A stretch of DNA of 64,000 nucleotides, taken from positions 335,133 to 399,132 of the forward strand of contig OZ025739.1 in the NCBI GenBank assembly GCA_964019335.1, in the 5' to 3' direction. The notes beneath the pieces are model-generated. The model was not told the origin of the DNA, did not search any database, and saw nothing but the letters and a program-made list of their open reading frames with translations. The position numbers and the translations under genes were made by a program. Positions 50,834 through 62,466 of this stretch are shown in pieces. The stretch is from Diplonema japonicum. Lineage: Eukaryota > Euglenozoa > Diplonemea > Diplonemida > Diplonemidae. Position 1 is the stretch's first letter; each line of letters begins with the position of its first letter.

Positions 50834-52306
50834 ATGGCTTACTACCAGCAGGTGGGGATGGGGAAGTTCCAAATAGTTAAGTCAGTGTCCCTCGATGATG
50901 TGAATGAAGTGTCCCCTTTGAACCCCTTGAAGGGGGGGCGCAAGAAAAGACCACAGACGTTGCCGATGGATGGACTTTCAGCAGGGGGGAAGCGGAAGTC
51001 GCTGACGGAAGCATACTTTGATAATTTGGAGCACATGACGCATGGCAGCAGCAGAGAGAGCTTTAAGACAGAGGGCGAAGGAACCACGAACTGGCAGACG
51101 TTCTTGTTGGTGTTCAAATCCTTTATCGGGACAGGAGTACTGGTGCTGCCGAAGGCATTTGTGAACGGTGGAGTGCTTGCATCGTCGCTGTTCATGGTGT
51201 TCGTGGCAATGCTGAACACATACGTGATGATCAAACTGTCTATCACAAAGGACGTGGTGGGTGAGGGGAGGCTGCAGGACATCGGCAGGCTGGCGGGCGG
51301 GAAGTGGATGGAGTTGTGGGTGTCGTTCTCCGTTGTCTTCATCCAAGTGGCTGCTGGGTGCATGTACTTCATCTTCATGGGCTCCACCCTCTACTCTGTC
51401 ATCGAAGAACTGACCGGCTGCACCGACGCCATCCCAGAAAGCCTCTACTGCCTCCTTCTTGTTCCTTTCATAGCGCCTTTGGTTTGTATCAGAGACCTTA
51501 AGAAGCTCATGTACCCAGCTCTGCTTGCTGACGTCCTCATCGTCGGTGGCCTCGTCTACATCTTTGCCTACGCCATCTACCGTGTGGACGACGGCGGGCG
51601 GCAGGACTACGACCTCTTCAACGCCAACAAGTTCCCCATCTTCCTTGGAACAGCCTTGTTCTCCTTCGAAGGTGTCTGCCTCGTGCTCCCAATTAAGAGT
51701 GCGATGAAAGACCCCCTAGCATACCCCAAGGTTCTCATGAGCGTCATGATATGCCTCGCTGCAATCTACACAAGCTTCAGTGTGGCAAACTATCTCGCGC
51801 ACGGGAAAAACATGGAGACGGCCATCATTTTGGAACTCCCTAAGGGTAGTGTTCCCGTGTTGTTGGTCCAATTGGCATACGTCCTTGCCATCGGCTTCAC
51901 CTTCCCGTTGCAGTTCTATCCTGCTGTGCAGGTGTTGGAAAATTTAATTTGGAAGCCGTTGCCGCCACTGTCGGACGAGGTGCTGCCTGTTGCGGTTGTC
52001 GCGAAGCAAAACATGTTCCGCGCGGTATTGACCACCTTGGCAGCCGTCATTGCGATTGGGGGCTCCACGAGCTTCGACAACTTCACAGCTCTTGGAGGTG
52101 CTCTGTGCTCGATGCCGCTTCTCTTTGTGTTCCCTCCCTTGTTTCATTACCTGCTTGTGCCGCACCTCACGATGGCGGAGAAGGTAATCGACATCACCAT
52201 CACTGTGATGGGTATCATACTCACGCTGGGCACCACAGGCTGGACTCTCAAGACGTGGATCGAGGGCGATGATGACGACAGTAATAGTACCTGTGTCCCC
52301 TTCTAG
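50834..52306 (+). CDS. amino-acid/auxin permease (AAAP, AVT3/SLC36-like)
   Basis: 490-aa transporter with about 11 membrane helices starting at FLLVFKSFIGTGVLVLPKAFVNGG (residues about 95-120), a typical first helix of proton-coupled or vacuolar amino-acid transporters. Further segments include FMVFVAMLNTYVMIKL, LFSFEGVCLVLPI and the C-terminal VMGIILTLGTTGWTL. The N-terminal 90 residues are hydrophilic with basic and Ser-rich patches (KGGRKKRPQTLPMDG). The start could be ATG 50834, or ATG 50858 (MGKFQIVKS), which follows CCAGCAG directly; the frame is open further upstream but without a good start. A lysosomal/vacuolar location is likely by family. Confidence 0.9.
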   Translation: MAYYQQVGMGKFQIVKSVSLDDVNEVSPLNPLKGGRKKRPQTLPMDGLSAGGKRKSLTEAYFDNLEHMTHGSSRESFKTEGEGTTNWQTFLLVFKSFIGTGVLVLPKAFVNGGVLASSLFMVFVAMLNTYVMIKLSITKDVVGEGRLQDIGRLAGGKWMELWVSFSVVFIQVAAGCMYFIFMGSTLYSVIEELTGCTDAIPESLYCLLLVPFIAPLVCIRDLKKLMYPALLADVLIVGGLVYIFAYAIYRVDDGGRQDYDLFNANKFPIFLGTALFSFEGVCLVLPIKSAMKDPLAYPKVLMSVMICLAAIYTSFSVANYLAHGKNMETAIILELPKGSVPVLLVQLAYVLAIGFTFPLQFYPAVQVLENLIWKPLPPLSDEVLPVAVVAKQNMFRAVLTTLAAVIAIGGSTSFDNFTALGGALCSMPLLFVFPPLFHYLLVPHLTMAEKVIDITITVMGIILTLGTTGWTLKTWIEGDDDDSNSTCVPF

Positions 52307-53157
52307 TTCACAGCCTGCCAGGTGACCCAGTGCTCCCTTATCTTCTCTTTCCTCATCATAGTCTTTCTCTCTCTTTACGCTCCGGTTATTTCTTTCTTTG
52401 TTTCACTTTCGCTCTCTCAAAAAGTTATTATGCTTCTTGGAGGCTTGATTGTTCCCCACCCCCTTTTTTTTATACTCGTACTTTTATTGTTATGCTGTCC
52501 TTGAGGACATGCAGGGTTGTTGGGTGTTGTGATGAGCTGCTTGATCCTTTTGTTTTTTTTAAAACCAGGAGAAGCCTGTCGCGTTCGAAAAGTATCAGAA
52601 GAAAAAGAAGGGGGAAAAAAAAAAACAAATTGGAATGAGGGAAAAAAAAAAGGAAAAAAAAAAACGATAGACAAACGAAACGCTCTTTCTCATGACATGC
52701 TCTGCCCGCAACGGTCTTCATGGTCTTGGCAAAGCGAATAATGAGGTGTTTTCTTCACATGCGTGTGAGTGTGCCAACCTGTCGTAAGACGTAGGTTGAG
52801 GCCGCGTGGGTCACATCGGAGGCCTTCAAGGGGGAAAAAAAAATGCAAAATGTATCGAAACCTCGATGGAGTTCTTTTGTTTCACCCACCTTTTTTTTTT
52901 TTTCATCTAGCCAAAAAAAAAAATTGAAAACCAAGAAGGAAGAAGAAAAAAAAAGGAAAAAAAAAAAAAACGAATAGTCCGAGAAAAAAAAAATCGAGCA
53001 AATGGTTATATTTTTAGTCTCTTTTTTTTTTTTTGCTGTTGTGTCTTAATATTATATTACCCGTCGTGCTTGTTATGTTAATTGCTTTCCCCCCCCTGCT
53101 CTACAAGAACGTAGCGATCACATCACATGACAGGTCATCGCAGGTCATCAGTCACTT
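52307..53157. other. intergenic, low-complexity
   Basis: Pyrimidine-rich then A-rich (A runs around 52616-52665 and 52913-52970). A short stretch near 52568-52610 (reads EKPVAFEKYQKKKKG after a CAG) looks slightly protein-like, but I cannot connect it to a gene. CATCGCAG ends at 53143, before ATG 53158. Confidence 0.45.
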
Positions 53158-53415
53158 ATGGAAGACGAAACCGAGACCTTTGGAGAGTCGGTGGTCCAGC
53201 TGGCGTTGGAAGAGGACGAGTATGTTAACGGGGCAGAGAGTAGGGCATCAGCAGAGAAAGGGGCAGGGTTGGAAGGAAATGAAGGGCTTATGGCAATGGC
53301 CCAGATGATGATGGGACCCATGAAGACCTGCGAAAGATGTGGAAAGGAAATCGCTGAGAACATGTCCAGTGAACACGCATCCACTTGGTGTAGCGGCTTG
53401 AAGAGCTCGTGGTAG
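53158..53415 (+). CDS. 85-aa protein with C2HC-type zinc-binding motif
   Basis: Small single-exon ORF. An acidic N-terminal half (MEDETETFGESVVQLALEED) is followed by a Met-rich helix (GLMAMAQMMMGPMKT) and then C-x2-C-x11-H-x4-C (CERCGKEIAENMSSEHASTWC). The pattern is close to UBZ4-type ubiquitin-binding zinc fingers, which would fit an adaptor role, but the spacing differs by one residue and the match is weak. Support for being real: an ATG 14 bases after an acceptor-like GCAG, a sensible zinc motif and non-repetitive composition inside an otherwise low-complexity region. Confidence 0.55.
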   Translation: MEDETETFGESVVQLALEEDEYVNGAESRASAEKGAGLEGNEGLMAMAQMMMGPMKTCERCGKEIAENMSSEHASTWCSGLKSSW

Positions 53416-53708
53416 ACCAGTTCACCATTGAATTCGCATTCGCTGATCCAGTTTCCCCCCGTTGACACATTCATTTTCCTTTTCTTTTTTGTTCTATTTT
53501 ATTCGCTCCACTTTTTTTTTTCTCTATTCCCTTCGTTTTCATATTCCTGTTCGATACAGGGCAAACCATCGGGGTTTACAACTTACAAAAAAGTTAGTTA
53601 GTATCTATTTTTAATTTTTCTTCTTTTTCTTTTTTTGGTGGGTAGTAGCGAAACACGTCTCCCCCATCATAGTGAAAATTCATTTGGAGTAATTTTCTTT
53701 TCCCCTCG

Positions 53709-53743
<35 letters not shown>

Positions 53744-53919
53744 TGAGCCTGCACATTGAATTTTTTTTGTCGAGTTTTTATTTTATCCCCCCCCTTGAGA
53801 CAAAACTCTTCCCTTTTCTATATGGTATTCACTTTTACTTTTTTTTCTTATTCCTTCTTTTTTTTTTTTTGGCCGTTTATCTTCACGTTATTGACAGGTT
53901 TACCAAGAGAATAAAGAAA
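53416..53919. other. intergenic, T-rich
   Basis: T runs of up to about 32 (53711-53742), then TTATTGACAG ending at 53897, before the SmF ATG. No gene is seen. Confidence 0.5.
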
Positions 53920-54275
53920 ATGGATGACCCGGTCCACCCGAAGCCATATCTGCAGGACCTGGCAGGTAAACACATAGTTGCAAAATTAAAGTGGGGACAC
54001 GAATATAGAGGGCTGCTGGCGTCTGTTGACGCGTACATGAATTTACAGCTGGCGAGGTTTGTGGGGGGCTGAAATAAAAAAAAAAAAAAAAAAAAAAACA
54101 AGATGCGAAGAATGGATTGATGGAACTTTCTCGGGGCAGCTGGGTGATGTTTTGATAAGGTATGCTGCACTCACCGTGAGCCCCACACTATCCACGCAGG
54201 TGTAACAACATATTATATGTGAGAGGTATTCCTGAAGATGAAGAGGACATCGACGCAAAGGACGAGGAGGACTAA
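53920..54275 (+). CDS. SNRPF: small nuclear ribonucleoprotein SmF
   Basis: Core spliceosomal Sm-ring subunit. Three exons (53920-54056, 54103-54159, 54200-54275) give 89 aa, the normal size. Sm1: [20 protein letters not shown] with DAYMNLQLA. Sm2: [16 protein letters not shown]. KLKWGxEYxGxLxSVDxYMN with GxLGxVLIRCNN identifies SmF rather than LSm6. The first intron (54057-54102, 46 bp) begins GTTTG, holds a 24-base A run and ends CAAG, so the acceptor is AAG. It contains an in-frame stop, so splicing is essential. The second intron (54160-54199) is GTATG...GCAG. The acidic tail is [14 protein letters not shown]. Confidence 0.95.
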
Positions 54276-54530
54276 ACACCATCAGGTGTCTGGATCAAGT
54301 GTCGGCTATTCGGCTGCCCCGCCCAACATCACTTATCCCCTTAGTAGTGTGTTTTTTTTTTCTTTCTCTTTTTTTAGCAAAGCTTTTTTGTTGACCTAAT
54401 TAATGAAGAAGAAAATGGAGGGGAAAAATGCACCCCTCCCCCCCCACCCATTTTCTTTTTTTGGAATTTTTTAATTTCTGTTTCCGTCCACGCAGCATTA
54501 CCATAGGGATGGGCTTGAACTACACCTAAA

Positions 54531-56465
54531 ATGACATCAAAGCATCCCTCGCCTCCTTCGGGCGGGATAAAGGTGGTGAGTAACTTCTCACAGCGCAGGG
54601 CTAACCTAACAACCCCCCCAGCGCCGAGCAAAAGGCTGAACCATGACTTGGCAGAGGTGAAGAAAAGGGGCGTGGGGAGCGCGCCTTCCAGCAGTGACCA
54701 AGCGGCAAGGAAACCGGACAAGCCCATCCGAGCAAGGGGTCTAAGGAAGAAGGACACATCTCCTTCACCTCCGTTGGCGCCTATGGCCAACCCCGTGAAG
54801 GGCTTCACACTGCAGGAAGAAGAGGAGGAATTGAATAGGATGGCAATGATGAAGCAGCTAGAAAGAGAAGTAGGAATGACCCTTACGAGGCAGGAGGCTA
54901 ATGTGATCATGCGGACGCGCGCCGTCGCAGCACAGGAAACGGAGACACGCAGCCTTCTGAAAGGTGAAGAGAAGAAGGAGTTCGATGCGCTGCTGGCCAC
55001 TACCAGCTCCCCGCGGAGCTTGCCCTGTGACAACTTGCTCTTCGACGTTGAAGATAAAGGAAGGGCCACTGTTGTGCTAGATGAAGCAAATGCTAGAGGC
55101 CAACTGACAACACAGCACACCATGTATACAAGAGTGGCTAAGTTCTCGAAGATGAAACCCGACACGCTCGACACACGGCCTACATCTGCCACGGCACGGT
55201 TTGTAAAGACAGAGAAAACACTTGGGAAGGGAGCCTTTGGGACGGTGTTCGAAGGCTACGACGAGGAGACGGGGAGGTTTGTCGCAATCAAGGAAGTTGT
55301 GTTTGCAGGCAACAGCGGCTGCACAGAGCAAAAGCTCCAAAAGATCACACGTGAAGTGCGCCTCATGAAAAAGCTCGACCACCCACATATCGTGAGGTAC
55401 ATCGCAGCTGATAGGAAGGGCTTCACGCTGTGTATCTACATGGAGTTGGTCTCGGGGGGCTCCCTCACCAGTGCACTGGTTGACCTTGGCACAAAAGGTT
55501 TCCCAGAAAAGACAGCCAGAGTCTACACGAGGCAAATCTGCGCTGGCTTGGCCTACCTGCACAGCATGGGTGTCGCGCACAGAGATATCAAAGGTGACAA
55601 CATTCTTCTCGAAAAGGCCACAGCGAATATTAAACTTGCAGACTTCAACAGCAGTAAGCAGATTGGTGACCTTAGCATCAACCACGGCATGAACACCCTT
55701 GCGGGGACACCGTGGTACATGGCACCTGAGGTGATACAAGGGGCTAGCTATGGGCTGCCTGCGGACGTGTGGTCATTGGGGATTACTGTGATTGAGATGC
55801 TGCTGGGGCAGCCTCCTTTCGTCAACGACTTCGAGAATCCACACGCTGCCATGTTCCACATTGCACAGCTGCAGGATCCGTATCCGCTTTCACCGGAGCT
55901 TTCACCGTTGGCTTGTGACTTCCTCGGCAGTGCTATTGTCAGGGAGCCAGCACAGCGGCACACAGTCGACGCCCTGATCAAGCATCCATTCGTGGCAGAG
56001 CTCTCGTCACCCAAAAAAGCGACTCCCAAGTTGCAACCTGTGATGCCCACGGTATGAATGACAATATCTGTTTAACCACAAACAGGGCAACCCAGGCAGT
56101 CCCCGGCACCGTACCGGGTATGAGGCGCCTTCTTTGGAGGGCTCGCTGAACGGGAGAAGCAAGTTACCATCGCTGCCTATCCGGGTATGAAGTGGAAACG
56201 TACACCACACCAAGTAACACAGAGCTCGGGATCAGATTTAAACCTTTCGAGGCGGGGCAGTGGCGACAACATGTTCTCAAGGGCCAGGAAAGATCCCCTG
56301 CAAGATCTACCAAGGGCGAATTATACCCCTTCGCCCACACACTTAAGGTCCAGTGCTAAGCAGCTGCTCGAAGCCAGGCTTATCACTGCGCTGGAGTACG
56401 AGAAGCGGACACAGCAGCAGCAGTCACTCCAGGTTGTAAACGCTTCGTTGGGGACTTTGAATTGA
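54531..56465 (+). CDS. MAP3K-like (STE11 type) protein kinase with altered DFG motif
   Basis: Exons 54531-56051, 56086-56184 and 56223-56465 (introns 34 and 38 bp) give 620 aa. A disordered basic N-terminus (about 1-220) precedes the kinase domain (about 223-490): LGKGAFGTVFEGYD, the ATP Lys in VAIKEV, the STE-type HRDIKGDNILLE, LADFNSSKQ in place of DFG, AGTPWYMAPEV and DVWSLGITVIEML. The C-terminal tail is Ser/Arg-rich and ends in a helix (AKQLLEARLITALEYEKRTQ). The Asp that binds magnesium is kept but the DFG Gly is Asn, so activity may be altered rather than lost. CCACGCAG ends at 54495, before the ATG. Confidence 0.9.
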
Positions 56466-57987
56466 TCGGTGCAGTCCGTTAACGATGGTGGAAAAGTCTT
56501 CAGACCAGAAGGCCTCTGATCGCCTTGGAGTGAGGTATTAGCGGGCCCGACGGCCATGGCTATGACAAGATATCACTTTTCTCCTCGAGCCAAACTGCCC
56601 TACCTAGCACGACCCCACGTAATGTTTTTGTCCAAATGCTGCTCATCTCATTGTCATTGCCACCGCAGGCGCAGTACGGTGACTGATTAATGTGCTTCTT
56701 GAACAGTGACCCCCTCTGCACACGATTTCTTTCTTTCTTTTTTTTTTTTGCATTCGTTTAGTTCCGTTCAAGCATTAGAGCAAAGCTTTGAAAGGCTTCG
56801 TGTCATCTGTACAGGTGGCAGTATAGGAAATAGGTAGCTGCCTAAACGCGAGTTGTGTTTTTTTAGGTGGGCACTTTTACCCCATCGGTGAATATTTTGT
56901 TTTTGTACCCCTCCCGGAGTTTCCCCCTGTTTCTGCTCCAATTCCTCTCCTTTGCTTTTGAGCCAGGCGCCTCAAGCACCTTGTTAATCAAGTTTAGGTT
57001 GTAAAGGAAGGAATGCAAAACGGAACAGAAAAAGGGGAAAAAAAAAAAAAAAGAAACGGGGAAAAAAAAAAAGCTGGAGTTTTAGTGAGGTTGTTAGCGT
57101 GACAGACAAGGCGTGAAAACAAGGTGGTTTTATTTTTTTACCCCCTCTTAATTTTTAACTTTCATTCTCCAGATCTTTTCATTTGCCTTTCTGGGTGAGA
57201 AACAGAAGTGGTGTGAATACACACTTGGGCACCGGGATTCGCGATGAATAAAAAGAAAACCTGGTCGAACGAACGCTTGGTTTACTGGACCTGAATGTGT
57301 TAAGTTAAAATTGAGATGAGTACCAATACAATCCATCTACAGAATAAAGTTAGAAATAGAATGAAAGTTAACTCATATCTCTGAAGTCTCACGCAAAATC
57401 AAGAAAAGTCCAAGGGGTTCAGGGTGCTAGCGCTTCTGTTTTAGCATGCTAGCTTCAAAAAGGTAAATAGTGCTTCTGTATCACTTTAGAGATATGAGGG
57501 AAACTGTTTGAAGAATTTATCTCCAAATCAGGGAAACAATATGGTCCATCTGTTGAAAGTTGTCTTCAATCCCTCTTTCTTGCAGCCCTCTATTTTGCAT
57601 GGAACCAAGCTGAGATTCTCTGTTGGCACAACAACAGAGATGGAACGTATGATTTAGGTTCCTTACTGTCTTTTTGTTCAGCAGCATTTTCCTCTTAGTT
57701 ACCCTTTGTGGGCACTTCAGCGGACGAACTTACATTGAAAAAAATATGAAGATAGGTATTTTCTCACCGCCCCCCCTTTTTTCCTTATTTTATTCCACCT
57801 TCTTTGATTTCGAAGAAAAGACACATTTCTTTTTTGGACTTTTTACCACTTTTTATTTTTCTCTCTTCCTTTTTTAGTTTCAGTTATGGTCTTTCTCCTT
57901 TATTTTTTTATTTCTTAAGCTGCCATCTACAGCGTCATGCTTTCCTTTCGCAATGTCACCCTCAGAGGTTTGAAACAAGCAAGGAAA
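56466..57987. other. intergenic, about 1.5 kb
   Basis: Less homopolymer-rich than other gaps, especially 57200-57660, but no ORF of interest on either strand. It may contain 3' and 5' untranslated sequence or an unrecognised RNA gene. The end is T-rich with CACCCTCAG at 57965, before ATG 57988. Confidence 0.45.
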
Positions 57988-59974
57988 ATGGCAACCAGCA
58001 CCGCTACCGAAGTTCAGGTATTAAAACCATAGATAGCACGCACCCACCACAGACGTTCATCGATAAGATGAACACGGACTATGACAAGCTGCACAAAGAT
58101 TTCGAGGACAACTTTTGGTCGACCAAAATGTACTTGAAGGGAAACAGCGGTGATGAGCTGACGAGGACGAAGAATGTGTACGAAGCCTTCCTGAGGGACA
58201 GGGACAATCTCGCGGCCGTGAGGAGCCACATGGAGAGCTCTGCGGCGACAGATGAACATAAGAGAATCCTTAAGTGCATGGAGCGCACCTTCCTGTGCTA
58301 CCTCATGGAGTCCGACGAGGCAACGAAGCTCAAGGAAGAGCTCACGGGGCTCGAGTCAGAACTCGAAATGGAAAGGAACGCCATGAAACTGGGCTACACG
58401 GACCCCAAAACCAACGAGTTCAAGGAAGCCTCGTCCGTCCTGCTGCGCACCACGATGTCCACCAACGACGATGAATCCTTGCGCAAAGCGTGCTATGAAG
58501 GGATGAGGAGCATCAGTTCTTTCGTGGCCCCCAAGCTTGCACAGATCGCCAAGATGCGCAACAAGATCTCCCGTTCCAACGGATACGAGGACTACTACGC
58601 CTACAAGATCCAGGTCGCTGAGGGCTTCGGAAAGGAAAGGTTGTTTGAGATCCTTGATGACCTTGAGCAGAGCACGAGGCCCATCCTCGAGAAGGCAAGG
58701 GCCAAGCTTGCCAAGGAGAAGGGTGAGGCGGCACTTGAACCCTGGAACATGAGGTACACAATCTCCGGGGATGTGATAAAGCAGATGGACCCCTACTTCC
58801 CCTTTGAGGAGTCTGTGAGTGCTTGGGCCCGCTCCTTCGCAGCAATGGGCATCGAGTACAAGAAGTCCGTTATGAACCTTGACCTGTGTGACCGTGACAA
58901 GAAGTACTCGAACGGCTTCTGTCACTGGCCGCAATGCCCGTACACTAAGAGCGACGGTACAGTCATCCCATGCGTTACTAACTTCACTTCTCTGGCAGTG
59001 CCTACCGCAGTGGGATCAGGGCACACCGCGCTTGCCACGCTGATGCACGAGGGTGGCCACGCTGCTGCCTTCGCCAACATCGACCAGCCCTCGCCTTTCT
59101 TCGCTCAGGAAAGGCCGCCCATGTCCGTTGCCTACGCAGAGACGCAATCTATGTTCCTTGACTCTCTTGTCAGTGATGCTGCATGGCTCGGGAGGTACGC
59201 AACCTCAAAGGAGGGTACTGTGATCCCGTGGGATCTCTTGAAGAAGCAGAAGGAGCTCACGCACGACTACAGGGTGTTTGCCGTGAGGTCCATGCTCATC
59301 GTGCCCTACTTCGAGAAGGCCTTGTACGAGCTCCCTGAGGAAGAGATGACCTCTGAGAACCTTCAGAAGATCGCTGATGAGATCGACATGAAACTCTTTG
59401 GTGGGATGACGGCCAGGCCCTGCCTCAGCGTGCCTCATATCCTTGCTGACGAGTCGTCGTGCTACTACCAGGGGTATATCCTTGCTGAAATGGCTGTGTT
59501 CCAGACAAGGAACCACTTCCTTAACAAGTACGGCTGCATCACTGATAACGACCAAATCGGGAAAGATCTGGCTGAGACCTACTGGAAGCCTGGCAACAGC
59601 GAGGGCTTCTTGGATCTGGTGCAGAAGATGACTGGGAAGCCGCTTCTTGCCGAAGACATGGTGAACGATCTGAAACAAGATTTGCAGGAGAATGTATGGG
59701 AGTTGAATGATTTAAACACACAAACAGCTTGCGAACGAGGAGAAAGATTACAAGGAGGCGGTGAAGGCTGGTCCCAAGTACACCAACGAAGACGTCACAA
59801 AGCTCCTCAATATGAGGATGAGGCTGGTGCACGGTGATGACTGCATTGCTGACACTGAGGTGTGTGTTTTTTTTTTTTTTTAATGTTAACTTACACTAAC
59901 AGAACCTGAGCTTCTTTGACGCATGCAAGAAGTACAAAGATTGGATCGCAACTGCTTTCCCCAAAAAGGACTGA
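57988..59974 (+). CDS. M3-family metallopeptidase (oligopeptidase)
   Basis: Four exons (57988-58017, 58053-59693, 59728-59859, 59903-59974; introns 35, 34 and 43 bp) give 624 aa. The zinc motif is HEGGH (in TLMHEGGHAAAFAN), with the downstream Glu in AYAETQSMFLD and the substrate-side HILADESSCYYQGYILAEM. These identify the thimet/oligoendopeptidase-type M3 clan, cytosolic or mitochondrial enzymes that trim peptides of roughly 5-20 residues. The first exon is only ten codons (MATSTATEVQ). It is preferred over the open T-rich extension upstream because it begins just after CACCCTCAG and its 35-bp intron has the normal ends. The last exon gives FFDACKKYKDWIATAFPKKD. Confidence 0.93.
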
Positions 59975-61370
59975 GAAAAAATTTTTTTTTAAAAACCACT
60001 GCTCTCCGCATGGAGAGCACCAACGTTGTCATTATTAGCTATTTGTCACAAGGTTTTCCGATCTTTCGAAAAATAAGCAAATGTTTCTTGGTACAAGGAA
60101 ACTTAAACTTCTTTTGACACGAAGTTGTGACAAAGAGCGAAGGACAGAAATTGACCATATATTTATTATTAGCTCCTATATAGGTGTTTGTGCCTTTTTG
60201 CTTTCAATCTGCCTTTTGCTTTTTCTAACCTTATTTTTAGAGTTAAAGCAACCTTCTCAGAAAAAAAAAGAAAAATGGTTTGGTGGGTTTCTAATTTTTT
60301 TTGGATCCTTTTGGGGGTATTTAGGGTTTTTTTTTTTAAAAAACAATTTAATATAAATGCAACACCTCCCCCCTTTCTTTATGACTTTATCTTATTACCA
60401 GTTGAAGACGTACATCCCGCATCAAGGTTACAAAGGTTGGTTATGTAGTGCCACATCAAGGGTTATCCTTCTCAGGTTCCGTGAGAACGGAAGGCAAAGG
60501 TTTGGGGTAAGAGAGGTGGCGGCGGTGGCTGATTCGATGATGCAGCTCAGGAGGTTTCTCACGTGGCTGATTCGATGAAGAGGTGATAACTTGCAGCTCA
60601 GGTCTTTGCGGGACACCTTCAACATGGACTCGACAGGAGTAGGTGGAGGAGGTGGGGGGTCTTATGGTACTTGACTGGGAAACCAATAGGAGCAGGTGGT
60701 GGTGGTGGGTACTGATGAAGAACGGGTTGCATGAAGCTCGGGATCTTTGCAACGTGATAGGTGATGAGGTGATCAACTCAATGGGATCAATTGTGTTAAA
60801 CGATCAGTACACACTCCACAGCCACTCCATCACTGGTTACACCCGTCTAGTCTTCGCGTCCCCGAAGGCCACGTTATAGGAGAAACTTCGAACACATTGC
60901 ATCCTCAACATCGCGCCCAAGCTGAGCAGAGTCCTGCAAGAAAAACGCTGTGCTTAAGGCGGGAGAAGGAGCGAATCAATGCTCAGCCCTTGACCGGGTG
61001 TGGTATGCAGCTTTCCAGCTGGGGGAGTCCGGGAATGCACCATCTCCACTTTGATTTGTGTCCCTGGGAGCTAAAGTGGACACAACAAGAAGATACGGAG
61101 AGATAGGACACGGCCTATGTAAGGCGTTGCAATCTCTTCTTTTGTAGACCAGTGCCCGCCCTGCAGACTCGTCATCAAAGCGGGCAGAGTGCCACGTCTG
61201 CGTCGAATGTGGTGCCCTTAGATGTGGCATACACCTTTGAACTCTGATAATGGACCTCAGCAAGCTGTTTGCGATAAACAAACTGAAAAGCTGTAGCCTA
61301 TCTATGTCGCCGTTCGATGTTGCTGGACCCCTGTACCATGACATTTCTTGGCCGGTGGATATTTGCCCCC
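59975..61370. other. non-genic region, start of repeat mosaic
   Basis: T-rich to about 60360, then about 900 bases of mixed composition without a credible gene. Short duplications occur, for example GTGGCTGATTCGATGA at about 60526 and 60562, and GCAGCTCAG at about 60543 and 60593. ATG 61250 opens a 100-codon frame (MDLSKLFAINKLKSCS) that runs into the repeat module at 61371, so it is probably not a gene. Confidence 0.45.
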
Positions 61371-61909
61371 CAACGATTCTAAAGCTACAGTTTTTGTACT
61401 TTATTGGTCGTTCGTGTTCCTGCTGGTGCCTGCCGCCTCTGCCTGGGTTTGCCGCTGCGTCCGTCGTCCGGGGGGGTTGTTTTGCCTGTCGGCCTGCCCG
61501 CCGCTTACCGAAGGGATCCCCTCCCCCCCAACACACACTTTTAAAAAAATAAAAAAATAAAACGGAACGCAAGAGGAGGTGACCATGCAAACCGCAGGGA
61601 GAAGGAACCCCGACAGGCCGCCAGGCTGCACACGACGCCTGGGCCGACCCAACCAGGTTGGGCAGTCTTATGAATCCCCACCCCCCAGCCCCAGATCCCC
61701 CCACCCCCCTTTAGAAAAAAAAAATAATAAAATAAAAAAATCACAAGTAGATTTTCTTTTGTGGTGATGTGTTTTTCCTGTTTTTGATTTTCTTCTTCCC
61801 CCGCTCTATGCTTTTTCGCATGGACATTGGTCACTCTGCCCCTTTCCCCTTTTTGATTTCTCCCTCTTTCCCCCTCCTAAATTTTACCCCCTGCCCCACT
61901 CGTTCCTCC
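61371..61909. repeat. repeat module R1, copy a
   Basis: Begins CAACGATTCTAAAGCTACAG and ends near CCCCACTCGTTCCTCC. It shares long near-identical stretches with copy b (62289-62914): the first 160 bases, the AACCAGGTTGGGCAGTCTTATGAATCCCCACCCC block near 61650, and the block from CTTCCCCCGCTCTATGC near 61795. The middle sections differ. No terminal inverted repeats were noticed. Confidence 0.75.
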
Positions 61910-61923
61910 GTTATCTGCGGAAG

Positions 61924-62466
61924 ATGGGTGTTGAAGAGGTCGACCTGCAGTCAGCGGTGGTGACGGTCCCGGGGTTGTTCGAGGACGTCTCCTTTGAGAG
62001 GTACCTTGGGCTGTTGGCCCGGAAGAAGGAGGAAGACAGGGAGAGGCGGCCTGAGGTGGTTGCCACTGACCTCCCCACCCTGGAAGAGCTGAAGTGGAGC
62101 AAGAAGGACAAGAAGCGGGCCCGGGCCCGATCGGCCAGTACTGACTCGGATTGTGTGGAGGGTGGCTACATCTATCTGAAGGGTACGGGGGCGGATGGCA
62201 CCGTCCAGGCCAGATTGGAGGAGTGGGAGAAGGGAAATTACATGGCTCTCTGGAATAAGCTGGAATCAGGTGAGAAGGGGGAACCTACCAACGATTCTAA
62301 AGCTACAGTTTCTGTACTTTATTGGTCGTTCGTGTTCTGCTGGTGCCTGCCGCCTCTGCCTGGGTTTGCCGCTGCGTCCGTCGTCCGTCGTCGCCGTCGT
62401 CCGGGGGGGTTGTTTTGCCCGTCGGCCTGCCCGCCAACGAAAGGATCCCCCCATCACACACTATAA
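61924..62466 (+). CDS. uncertain ORF between R1 copies, 3' end inside repeat
   Basis: An ORF of 180 codons starts at ATG 61924 (MGVEEVDLQSAVVTVPGLFED). Its first about 118 residues are unique, charged and protein-like (FERYLGLLARKKEEDRERR; LEELKWSKKDKKRARARS; LEEWEKGNYMALWNKLESG). It then enters R1 copy b at 62289, where composition changes to Cys/Pro/Arg-rich. It could be the 5' part of a gene interrupted by R1, or an ORF carried by a mobile element. No homologue is recognised. Confidence 0.35.
   Translation: MGVEEVDLQSAVVTVPGLFEDVSFERYLGLLARKKEEDRERRPEVVATDLPTLEELKWSKKDKKRARARSASTDSDCVEGGYIYLKGTGADGTVQARLEEWEKGNYMALWNKLESGEKGEPTNDSKATVSVLYWSFVFCWCLPPLPGFAAASVVRRRRRPGGLFCPSACPPTKGSPHHTL

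Noticed and set aside
57804..57987. Hydrophobic N-terminal extension of the M3 peptidase
   Set aside because: It is a T-rich leader read in frame, no M3 relative needs it, and a ten-codon exon with a 35-bp intron gives a better start.
61250..61552. 100-codon ORF MDLSKLFAINKLKSCS...
   Set aside because: Its second half is R1 repeat sequence and the first half has no support.
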